From NCBI GenBank assembly GCA_030607895.1, contig JAUWJC010000260.1:1-6308 (forward strand): a stretch of DNA of 6,308 nucleotides, written 5' to 3'. How positions within the stretch are numbered: the stretch's first letter is position 1; the number at the start of each line of letters is the position of its first letter. This DNA comes from Pirellulales bacterium. GTDB lineage: Bacteria > Planctomycetota > Planctomycetia > Pirellulales > Thermoguttaceae. Below the pieces are notes generated by a model that saw nothing but the letters and a program-made list of their open reading frames with translations, did no database searches and was not told the DNA's origin. A program made the translations under genes and the position numbers. Shown here one piece after another: positions 1-5,230 of the stretch.

Positions 1-2
1 CA

Positions 3-214
3 AAACGCGGAGGATCGTCTTTTTACGCCCCTACTGCAACCGTAACTTCAGCATCCGCCCCTAACACCAATATACGAAACGACTTAGCGATGCTATCATC
101 AAGCAAAGTGGCGCTGTCCAACTAATCAAGACCGAGGTATTCAAGGCCGATTTTGAGGCGGCCGCCAAGCCGTCGAAGAAAGCCGAGCTAATCAAGAAGC
201 TTTTCGACAAGGGC
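3..214 (+). other. Disrupted or partial 5' coding region of the alpha-toroid gene
   Basis: Upstream of the GTG at 215 the same frame stays open to a TAA at 62-64. It reads as good coding sequence from about 95 onward (AVQLIKTEVFKADF, then KKAELIKKLFDKG), yet holds no ATG, GTG or TTG. The next frame (codons starting at 3, 6, ...) is open from the window edge to a TAA at 123-125 and encodes an Ala/Thr/Ser/Pro-rich stretch (APTATVTSASAPNTN) like an interdomain linker. A single frameshift somewhere between about 65 and 122 would join the two into one protein continuing off the left edge. A genuine mutation (pseudogene) and a sequencing or assembly error cannot be told apart here. A T5 run lies at 20-24. 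Confidence 0.5.
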
Positions 215-1537
215 GTGGCGACCGAGGACAATCCCGCGGCGGCCTACGTGTTGTTGCGGATGGCTCGCGACATGGCGGCCGAAACCGGCGATGCCGACAC
301 CGCGCTGGCCGCCGTCGAGGAGATGGGCCGGCGGTTCGACATTAGCGTGCCGGAAGCGAAGGCCGCCGTGCTCGATACGGCTGTCAAGGCAACCCATTCG
401 CCGTCGGGCAAGAAACTGCTGATAGAAGAGATGTTTTCCTTGATCGACGAAGCTGTCGAGGTGGACGACCTGAAGTGTCGCGAGGAACCGGCCAAGTCTG
501 CCTTGTTGAAGGCTCTGGGTGGTACCCAAACCAGCGAAACGGCAGTCCAACTCGCCCTCGAGTGGCTCGCCAATCACCAAAGACCCGACGGCAGTTGGAA
601 CTTCAACCACGACGGGCCGCGCTGCAAAGGGAGATGCCGCAACCCGGGCGACATGGAAGAAGCGCCGAACTCTGCAACCGCCTTGGCCCTGCTTCCCTTT
701 CTTGGCGCCGGCGAACGGCCGCGAGGCGGCAAGTACCGAAAGAACGTCTTCACGGCCGTTCAGTTTCTCAAGAAGCGAATGGTGGCGTTAAGCCCCACGG
801 TCGCCACTCTGTACGAGCCAAGAGCCCATCAGATGCCCTCCCATGCCCTGGGCACCATGGCACTTTGCGAGGCCAGCTTCGACGACCGCGACCGAACCGC
901 TCGGCTCGCTGCCCAGGCCGCCGTCAACTTCATTGTAGCCACACAGCAGGACGACGGCGGCTGGTCCTGGAGACCCAAACTACGCGAAGGCGAGCGGGGC
1001 GAGCCCAGCGGCATCTCGGCTACAGGGTGGAACCTGATGGCGCTGGAAACGGCCAAATGGGCAGACCTGAAAGTACCGGCCAAAACCACCGAGGCAGTCG
1101 ACCGGTTCCTCGATTCACTTCAGAGCCAAGACAAGAAAGCGTATAGCCGTCAGCCGAACTTCCACCCCGATTCGCAGTCCACAAGCGTCGCGCTGTTCTG
1201 TCGGATGCTCCTGGGATGCCCGCGTGACGACTCGCAGATTGTGGAATTCGTCCAAACGCTCGGCGACCGCGAGCCTGGGCGAAGGGCAGACCTCTTCGCC
1301 AAATACCGCAATACGCTGCTTATGATGAATTTCGGTGGGCCCGCCTGGCAGAAGTGGAACCCCGTCGTCCGCGACTCCCTGATCGCCGAACAAAGCCACG
1401 CAGACCACGAGGCCGGCAGTTGGTTTATGCCCGGCAATGGTCGCAACCGCCACGGCGGCCGCCTCTACTCGACGGCGGTTGCCACGCTGATACTCGAATC
1501 ATACTACCGCTATCCGCCCTTCTACTCGGATGACTGA
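215..1537 (+). CDS. Prenyltransferase/squalene-oxidase-repeat (alpha-toroid) protein, 5' end uncertain
   Basis: The 440 residues from the GTG at 215 form two regions. Residues 1-60 are the end of a helical region (YVLLRMARDMAAETGDADTA) of a type I associate with planctomycete proteins; its function is not known to me. Residues 105-435 are an alpha/alpha-toroid built from squalene-cyclase-like repeats, seen in QRPDGSWNF (122-130), QQDDGGWSW (244-252), AGSWFMP (400-406) and the closing GGRLYSTAVATLILESYYRY (414-433). No DxDD catalytic motif of squalene-hopene cyclases is present, so this is probably a binding or scaffold fold and not a terpene cyclase. The GTG is only the first usable start: the frame is open back to position 65 and encodes sequence that fits the same helical region (EVFKADFEAA, AELIKKLFDKG), so the true protein is longer. 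No ribosome binding site precedes the GTG. Its stop lies 18 bp from the stop of the convergent mazF. The family call is firm; the start and role are not. Confidence 0.8.
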   Translation: MATEDNPAAAYVLLRMARDMAAETGDADTALAAVEEMGRRFDISVPEAKAAVLDTAVKATHSPSGKKLLIEEMFSLIDEAVEVDDLKCREEPAKSALLKALGGTQTSETAVQLALEWLANHQRPDGSWNFNHDGPRCKGRCRNPGDMEEAPNSATALALLPFLGAGERPRGGKYRKNVFTAVQFLKKRMVALSPTVATLYEPRAHQMPSHALGTMALCEASFDDRDRTARLAAQAAVNFIVATQQDDGGWSWRPKLREGERGEPSGISATGWNLMALETAKWADLKVPAKTTEAVDRFLDSLQSQDKKAYSRQPNFHPDSQSTSVALFCRMLLGCPRDDSQIVEFVQTLGDREPGRRADLFAKYRNTLLMMNFGGPAWQKWNPVVRDSLIAEQSHADHEAGSWFMPGNGRNRHGGRLYSTAVATLILESYYRYPPFYSDD

Positions 1538-1555
1538 CCCGTCCCGGCCGGTTCT

Positions 1556-1894
1556 TCATAGCCCGAGGACCAACCGCAGGCCGCTTTCTACTTCCTTAAG
1601 TAGATTGTCGCTGAGCATTGTCACCCTCTCGGTAAGCACCGAACGGTCGAGGGTGACGACTTGGGAGACGTTTGCGACCGAATCTCTCGGCAGGTCGGTG
1701 TCGCGTTTCCCCAGAAGAACGTTGCCGGGCGCGGCAGCCAGTTGAAGGTTCGAGGTTAGGGCGACGACGACGACCGTGCGAATCCGACTTCTGTTGAAGG
1801 CGTCGGACTGCACGATGACCACCGGGCGTCTGTATCCTGGCTCGGAGCCGGCCGGCTCGGGGAGTGATGCCCACCATATCTCCCCCCGGGTCAT
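1556..1894 (-). CDS. mazF: MazF/PemK-family endoribonuclease toxin
   Basis: This is a 112-residue protein of normal MazF length. MazF toxins are sequence-specific, ribosome-independent mRNA interferases that cleave RNA and halt growth until bound by their antitoxin. The family signature opens with RGEIWWASLPEP (3-14) and GSEPGYRRPVVIVQSDAFN (16-34). R23 of the RRP motif and T47 of ALTSN match the catalytic Arg and Thr of characterised MazF proteins (R29/T52 in E. coli). DSVANVSQVVTLD (71-83) is the usual C-terminal strand. I chose the ATG at 1894 because its A is also the last base of the antitoxin TGA (TGATG), and GGAGGA (1906-1901) lies exactly 6 nt upstream. The in-frame GTG at 1900 abuts that site and is an unlikely start. 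The gene is cotranscribed and translationally coupled with the upstream ribbon-helix-helix gene. No key residue is missing, so it looks active. Confidence 0.92.
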   Translation of the reverse strand: MTRGEIWWASLPEPAGSEPGYRRPVVIVQSDAFNRSRIRTVVVVALTSNLQLAAAPGNVLLGKRDTDLPRDSVANVSQVVTLDRSVLTERVTMLSDNLLKEVESGLRLVLGL

Positions 1895-2130
1895 CACCAC
1901 TCCTCCGGCTGAATGGACAAGGCCTGTAAGCGGCTTACGAGCGAATCGACCGACGCATCCTCTACCGCATAGACCTCGTCCAGGCGGTCCGTGATCCGTG
2001 TCTCGTCGTGCTGCTGAACGAAGACGGATACCGCCTTGGCGTACAACTCACTTCGACTCACTCGAAGTCGCCGAGCCAGCCGTTCCGCAGCCTGAAACAC
2101 GCCGTCGGGAATTGAGATTGCAGTCTTCAT
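1894..2130 (-). CDS. mazE: Ribbon-helix-helix antitoxin of the MazF module
   Basis: This 78-residue protein precedes mazF in the operon. Residues 1-45 form a ribbon-helix-helix DNA-binding domain: the strand MKTAISIPDGVF, helix A (AAERLARRLRV) and helix B starting at SRSELYAKAVSVFV. This is the arrangement of antitoxins that dimerise on operator DNA. Residues 46-78, ending in LQALSIQPEEW, are the flexible acidic tail that in this family wraps around MazF and blocks its active site. It is the RHH type of MazF partner, as in mycobacterial MazE proteins, not the AbrB-like MazE of E. coli, so the symbol denotes role only. The stop overlaps the mazF start by one base. AAGG lies just upstream of the ATG at short spacing. 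The promoter in front contains inverted repeats suited to autorepression. Confidence 0.9.
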   Translation of the reverse strand: MKTAISIPDGVFQAAERLARRLRVSRSELYAKAVSVFVQQHDETRITDRLDEVYAVEDASVDSLVSRLQALSIQPEEW

Positions 2131-2138
2131 CCACCTTG

Positions 2139-2167
2139 AGCATAACTCGCGTTATACCGCGTGTCAA
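2139..2167 (-). promoter_or_regulatory. Promoter of the mazEF operon
   Basis: Read on the minus strand, TTGACA (2167-2162, a perfect sigma70 -35) is followed after 17 bp by TATGCT (2144-2139, 4 of 6 matches to the -10). The predicted transcript would start at about 2133-2131, directly at the antitoxin ATG at 2130, so the mRNA would be nearly leaderless. An alternative -10, TATAAC (2156-2151), would leave a short leader containing AAGG but has no good -35. Planctomycete promoter consensus is less well defined than that of E. coli, so this is a strong pattern match and not proof. Confidence 0.55.
2142..2155. promoter_or_regulatory. Candidate antitoxin operator (ATAAC/GTTAT inverted repeat)
   Basis: ATAAC (2142-2146) and GTTAT (2151-2155) form a perfect 5-bp inverted repeat around TCGC. 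It starts inside the putative -10 box and extends into the spacer of the antitoxin promoter. Ribbon-helix-helix antitoxins normally bind short inverted repeats of this size and block RNA polymerase, so the site fits autorepression. A second perfect palindrome, CCAGTCGACTGG (2180-2191), lies just upstream of the -35 and could be a further half of the operator region. Confidence 0.4.
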
Positions 2168-2321
2168 GACACATCTTGGCCAGTCGACTGGTAGCGGTAA
2201 ACGAGATGATAACGTCCGTATTGTTGCGCACATTGCAGAAGTAGGCCTTGGACTGTCGGGCAACAGCCTGACGTACCTGATGGAGAAAACCTGCCAATAT
2301 CGGACCTGTCCCGTTTTCCGT

Positions 2322-2519
2322 TTAGTCCTGTTGTGCGACGGGCTCTGTCGGATTCTCGTACTTGATCGGAGTCCCCCGCAACGGATACTGGCTACCACCG
2401 GGAGTCGCGGAGAGCTTCAGCACAACGACTCCAACCCGGTCCCCTTCTTGGAAGGGCAGATCGCTCAGCTCCAGCTTCTTGTTTTTCTTGACTGACGTCT
2501 CAATAAAGAAGGCGTGCAT
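2322..2519 (-). CDS. Orphan antitoxin-like small protein
   Basis: This is a 65-residue protein starting at the ATG at 2519, with AGGAG (2530-2526) 6 nt upstream. The frame is open further back, but no start there has such a site and the upstream residues look noncoding. The sequence resembles small antitoxin proteins usually encoded just before PIN-domain (VapC-like) toxins. It has an N-terminal strand pair (FFIETSVKKNKKLEL), then LPFQEGDRVGVVVLK (20-34 approx.), then the distinctive YPLRGTPIKYENPTEPVA near the end. Relatives, as I recall them, continue after EPVA with an aromatic DW-type tail. Here the protein stops at QQD, so it may have lost its last residues. No toxin follows: the next 190 bp before the RHH antitoxin promoter encode nothing I recognise. 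A weak promoter candidate is TTGACG (2696-2691), 18 bp, GATACT (2672-2667). It is coding with fair certainty; its function is tentative. Confidence 0.55.
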   Translation of the reverse strand: MHAFFIETSVKKNKKLELSDLPFQEGDRVGVVVLKLSATPGGSQYPLRGTPIKYENPTEPVAQQD

Positions 2520-2730
2520 CTTATTCTCCTGGTCGTATCCGGAGGTCACCACATCAACAACTTCGACAATGTTACATCGGTTGCCCCTTGCCACAACATC
2601 CGCCCAGTCCCAGGCAGGCCAACGTCCAGGTTCGCCCGCGTGGCAGACCCATCCAACCACGACATCAGTATCCACCCTTGCAGTCGGCGACGTCAAGTGC
2701 AGCGAATGGTTTATAGTTTTACATCACAAC

Positions 2731-2751
2731 ATGCGCGCAAGTTGCGCGCAT
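2731..2751. repeat. Perfect 21-bp palindrome (10-bp arms, one central base)
   Basis: ATGCGCGCAA and TTGCGCGCAT flank a single G. The symmetry and lack of a loop favour a protein-binding site over an RNA hairpin. It lies 4 bp before a second inverted repeat and about 150 bp upstream of nagA. Operator, repeat-element arm and chance are all possible. Confidence 0.6.
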
Positions 2752-2755
2752 CTTC

Positions 2756-2780
2756 GAGCCGGGCCGGGGCGGCCCGGCTC
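2756..2780. repeat. Perfect GC-rich hairpin (10-bp arms, 5-nt loop)
   Basis: GAGCCGGGCC (2756-2765) pairs perfectly with GGCCCGGCTC (2771-2780) around GGGGC. The stem would be very stable in RNA. No run of T follows on either strand, so it is not a typical intrinsic terminator, although planctomycete terminators need not follow that rule. With the palindrome at 2731-2751 it forms a tandem pair of structures. Confidence 0.6.
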
Positions 2781-2897
2781 CGATCAACATCCTGTTTGGT
2801 TGCGGCCGCTAAGGACAAACTTGGCGCCTTTGGCGACAAAACTTCGCGCTCTTCTATTCGCCGCACGGATCGGCTACAGTAGGCATGGAGGTTTACG

Positions 2898-4070
2898 ATG
2901 CAGCTATTCGGCAAACGCTATGATACCGGCGAGACGGTCCGCGTCCAGATCGCGGGCGACAAGGTTTCGCAGGTGAGCCCGGTGCAGGTCGACACGGAGG
3001 AATCCGAGCGATTGCCCTTCGTCGCGCCGGGGTTGATCGATATCCAAATCAACGGTTACGGGGGCCAGGAGTTCAGTTCTGGGGATTTGACGCCCCAGAA
3101 GGCGGCCGAAATCATCCGGGCGTACGATGCATTTGGGCTCGTGCGGTGCTGTCCCACTTTATTCACGCAGAGTTTCGAGGTGTTGCGGCATTCGCTGGAG
3201 ACTATTGCCGCGGCGTGCGAGTCGTCGAGCGCCCTGTCGCGACGAATGGCCGGGATTCCCGTCGAAGGCCCGTATCTGTCGAAGGAAGACGGCCCGCGCG
3301 GCGCGCATCCGCTGGAACATTGCCGTCCGCCCGATTGGGATGAGTTCCAGCGCTTGCAGGAGGCGGCCGGCGGACGCATTCGGCTGCACACCATGTCGGT
3401 CGAGTTCGACCAGTCGCCGGCGTTCATCGACCGTGTTACTCGCAGCGGCGTGGTGGTCGCAATCGGACATACCTCGGCCGATTCGGCCCACATTCGGGCC
3501 GCGGTCGACGCCGGCGCCCGGTTGAGCACTCACCTGGGTAACGGCGCGCATCCGATGCTTCCGCGGCATCCGAACTACATCTGGGATCAACTGGCCGACG
3601 ACCGGCTTGCCATCAGCCTGATTGCCGACGGCCATCATCTTCCGCCGGAAGTAGTCAAAACGTTCATTTGCGCGAAGACGCTCAAGCGGTGCATTCTAAT
3701 CAGCGACTTGTCGGGGCTGGCCGGGCTCGCGCCGGGGCAATATCGGGCCGGTCACGGCCGAGTGGAGATACTGCCCGACGGTCGCCTGGTTGTCGCCGGT
3801 CAACGGAAGATACTGGCCGGCGCTTCGCGGCCGATCGGCACGGGCGTGGCCAATGCAATGCAGTTTGCAAAGCTCAGCCTGAAAGAGGCGCTTAGCATGG
3901 CGATTGACAATCCGGCCAACCTGTTGGACATCGAGCCGGGCGGCCTGGAGCCCGGCGATCCGGCCGACCTGGTTCTCTTCAACATGGCGAAGACCGCCGA
4001 CCAAAACACCCCGCCGCAGTTCCAAGTCCGCTCGACCATACTCGCAGGCAAGGTAGTCTGGGAGGCATAA
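2898..4070 (+). CDS. nagA: N-acetylglucosamine-6-phosphate deacetylase (NagA-type amidohydrolase)
   Basis: This 390-residue protein has normal NagA length. NagA is a cytoplasmic metalloenzyme that converts GlcNAc-6-phosphate to glucosamine-6-phosphate and acetate during amino-sugar use and cell-wall recycling. A short N-terminal beta region leads into PGLIDIQINGYGG (44-56), where the usual amidohydrolase HxH is QxN, as in E. coli NagA. The likely metal ligands are E123 (PVEGPY), H191 (GHTSAD) and H212 (THLGNG); H246 or H247 (IADGHH) is a substrate contact; D270 (ISDLSG) is the catalytic aspartate. The C-terminus has the standard NPANLLDI...GDPADLVLF ending. The segment after H212 (GAHPMLPRHPNY) departs from the classic NAM...REPG, keeping only the arginine (R223) thought to meet substrate phosphate, so the exact substrate could differ. 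GGAGG (2887-2891) lies 6 nt before the ATG. No nagB or transporter is adjacent, and a terminator follows the stop. Confidence 0.85.
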   Translation: MQLFGKRYDTGETVRVQIAGDKVSQVSPVQVDTEESERLPFVAPGLIDIQINGYGGQEFSSGDLTPQKAAEIIRAYDAFGLVRCCPTLFTQSFEVLRHSLETIAAACESSSALSRRMAGIPVEGPYLSKEDGPRGAHPLEHCRPPDWDEFQRLQEAAGGRIRLHTMSVEFDQSPAFIDRVTRSGVVVAIGHTSADSAHIRAAVDAGARLSTHLGNGAHPMLPRHPNYIWDQLADDRLAISLIADGHHLPPEVVKTFICAKTLKRCILISDLSGLAGLAPGQYRAGHGRVEILPDGRLVVAGQRKILAGASRPIGTGVANAMQFAKLSLKEALSMAIDNPANLLDIEPGGLEPGDPADLVLFNMAKTADQNTPPQFQVRSTILAGKVVWEA

Positions 4071-4071
4071 A

Positions 4072-4101
4072 GCCGCGACCGGTGGTCGCGGCGTTATGTT
4101 T
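4072..4101 (+). terminator. Intrinsic terminator after nagA
   Basis: Just after the nagA stop, GCCGCGACC (4072-4080) and GGTCGCGGC (4084-4092) form a perfect 9-bp stem with a 3-nt loop. The stem is followed by GTTATGTTT, a moderately T-rich tail. The position, one base after the stop codon, fits transcription termination. Confidence 0.6.
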
Positions 4102-4116
4102 GCCGGAATGGAGTGG

Positions 4117-4192
4117 AAAAAGGGGACAGGCACCGTCGGCATGCCGGAAACTCCCGAAAAAACCAGCCCGTGACGGAGCCAGTCCCCATTTT
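4117..4192. repeat. REP/MITE-like imperfect inverted repeat element
   Basis: The left end (4117-4134, AAAAAGGGGACAGGCACC) and the reverse complement of the right end (4175-4192, GGAGCCAGTCCCCATTTT) agree at 15 of 18 positions. All three differences are A against T. Between them is a perfect palindrome, CGGCATGCCG (4137-4146). The GGGGACAGGCACC / GGAGCCAGTCCCC pairing looks like dispersed intergenic repeats I associate with planctomycete genomes, which may be mobilised by REP-associated Y1 transposases. That identity is from memory and untested here. It lies between the nagA terminator and the next promoter. Confidence 0.55.
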
Positions 4193-4220
4193 CGGACTCC
4201 CCTCCTTACAGCTTGAGTTA

Positions 4221-4249
4221 TTGACATCCCGGTTTGGGCGGTACACAAT
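4221..4249 (+). promoter_or_regulatory. Sigma70-type promoter of the sugar-isomerase-like gene
   Basis: TTGACA (4221-4226) is a perfect -35 box. After 17 bp comes CACAAT (4244-4249), 4 of 6 matches to the -10. Transcription would start near 4256, giving a leader of about 33 nt that includes the AAAGG ribosome binding site (4276-4280). It gives the downstream gene its own transcription unit after the nagA terminator. Confidence 0.55.
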
Positions 4250-4288
4250 TGGGCGAGACTATCCGACCACACAAGAAAGGTCCCAGAG

Positions 4289-5206
4289 ATGAAAATCGCA
4301 ACAACGTGGCTTGTGGCTATTCTGTTTTCGTTCGGTGTTCTTGGCTTGACGTTCGAGGGCCGGGCGGTTGGGGCCGACGATCCGCCGCCGAGCAAGGGGC
4401 TCGTCAACCCGTTCTTTGTGCTGGGTAACGGCGTGCAGTGCGCGAAGTACCCTACACCCAAATCGCAGGCGGCCGTGCTTGCCGAGCTTGGCTACAACGG
4501 CATCGGGCCATCCGGATGCAACGGGGTTCCCGAGATGATTCGGGCCATGGAAGCCAACGGGCTCAAGGTGTTCGCCCAGTATATCGGCGTGAATCTCGAT
4601 CCAAAAAAACCGAAATACGACCCCAAGCTCAAGGATGCCATCAAGGCCATGCAGGGGCACGGAACGTTCGTGTGGCTCTACATTCTTCGCGGTAAGTACA
4701 AGCCGTCTTCGGAGGAGGGCGACGCCGAGGTGGTGGCAATTGTCCGAGAGATTGCCGACACGGCGGCCCAGTCGGGTGTGCGCGTGGCACTGTATCCGCA
4801 CGCGGGCTTCTATGTTGCCCGGGTGGAGGATGCGGTGCGCGTGGCCAAGAAGGTTGACCGCAAGAACGTGGGCGTCACTTTCAACCTGTGCCACTGGCTC
4901 AAGCTTGACGAGCCGAAGACCATGAAGCGTTTGATGGAACTGGCCCGCCCGCATCTGTTTCTGGTAACCATCAACGGTGCCGATGCAATTGAAGGGACCG
5001 ATCGGCCCTGGGGCCGCCTGATCCAAACACTCGACCGCGGCTCGTTCGACGTGTACAACTTCCTCAAAACGCTGAAGCAGTTGGGCTATACCGGCCCGGT
5101 TGGGCTCCAGTGCTACGCCGTTGCCGGCGACAAATACGAGAATCTCAAGCGCTCGATGGCCGCCTGGCGAGAATTCTCCGCCCGACTGGCCGCCGAAGGG
5201 AAGTAG
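4289..5206 (+). CDS. Exported sugar phosphate isomerase/epimerase-like TIM-barrel protein
   Basis: This 305-residue protein starts at an ATG 8 nt after AAAGG (4276-4280). Residues 1-29 are a Sec signal peptide: K2, a hydrophobic core at 6-20 and a probable cut after AVGA (29), so it should act outside the cytoplasm. The rest fits the xylose-isomerase-like (AP endonuclease 2) TIM barrel, with barrel strands visible as YNGIGPSG (69-76), LKVFAQYIGV (92-101), VRVALYPHAGFY (164-175), NVGVTFNLCHWL (193-204), LFLVTINGAD (223-232) and PVGLQCYAVAGD (270-281). H171 and H202 sit at expected metal-site positions. However, the D normally found in the GVxxDxxH strand is N199, and the C-terminal glutamate ligand position appears as Q274. 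Similar exported proteins are common in planctomycetes and mostly uncharacterised. Substrate and activity cannot be told from sequence; changed ligands may mean a different metal or a binding-only role. Confidence 0.8.
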   Translation: MKIATTWLVAILFSFGVLGLTFEGRAVGADDPPPSKGLVNPFFVLGNGVQCAKYPTPKSQAAVLAELGYNGIGPSGCNGVPEMIRAMEANGLKVFAQYIGVNLDPKKPKYDPKLKDAIKAMQGHGTFVWLYILRGKYKPSSEEGDAEVVAIVREIADTAAQSGVRVALYPHAGFYVARVEDAVRVAKKVDRKNVGVTFNLCHWLKLDEPKTMKRLMELARPHLFLVTINGADAIEGTDRPWGRLIQTLDRGSFDVYNFLKTLKQLGYTGPVGLQCYAVAGDKYENLKRSMAAWREFSARLAAEGK

Positions 5207-5216
5207 CCGGCTACTT
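5201..5216. repeat. Perfect 16-bp palindrome overlapping a stop codon
   Basis: AAGTAGCC is followed directly by GGCTACTT. The TAG stop of the sugar-isomerase-like gene (5204-5206) lies inside the left half. There is no loop, so it suits a dimeric protein site or a small cruciform better than an RNA hairpin. It could be chance. Confidence 0.5.
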
Positions 5217-5230
5217 AGGAGTTGTAACAC

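Larger units (their letters stand above)
2520..2897. other. Intergenic region between divergent genes
   Basis: This 378-bp stretch separates the start of the orphan antitoxin (-) from the start of nagA (+). I see no convincing gene in it on either strand. It contains two adjacent perfect inverted repeats (listed separately) and a weak minus-strand promoter candidate. In front of nagA, TACAGT (2875-2880) could serve as a -10, but no matching -35 is evident. Confidence 0.5.

Noticed and set aside
475..1146. A 223-codon plus-strand frame inside the alpha-toroid gene
   Set aside because: It is Arg/Pro-rich, low-complexity sequence of the sort produced by reading GC-rich coding DNA out of frame.
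215..1537. Squalene-hopene cyclase (hopanoid synthesis)
   Set aside because: The repeats are shared, but the DxDD catalytic motif and the full cyclase length are absent.
1895..1900. GTG at 1900 as the mazF start
   Set aside because: It directly abuts the GGAGGA site, leaving no spacing. The ATG at 1894 has a 6-nt spacing and the classic TGATG coupling.
2048..2398. A 116-codon minus-strand frame between the two antitoxin genes
   Set aside because: It overlaps both the antitoxin and the orphan gene out of frame, has no ribosome binding site or family motif, and contains no PIN or RelE toxin pattern.
1998..2495. A 165-codon plus-strand frame across the toxin-antitoxin region
   Set aside because: It is antisense to two well-supported small genes and the promoter and has no recognisable protein features.
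2520..2696. Upstream extension of the orphan antitoxin to a TTG at 2696
   Set aside because: The ATG at 2519 has AGGAG at ideal spacing and matches where family members start. The extension is not family-like.
2362..2976. A 204-codon plus-strand frame running into nagA
   Set aside because: It overlaps the nagA start out of frame and reads as low-complexity Ser/Thr/Arg-rich sequence without motifs.
4072..4192. CRISPR-like or direct-repeat array after nagA
   Set aside because: The repeats are inverted, not direct; there are no regular repeat-spacer units here or anywhere in the window.
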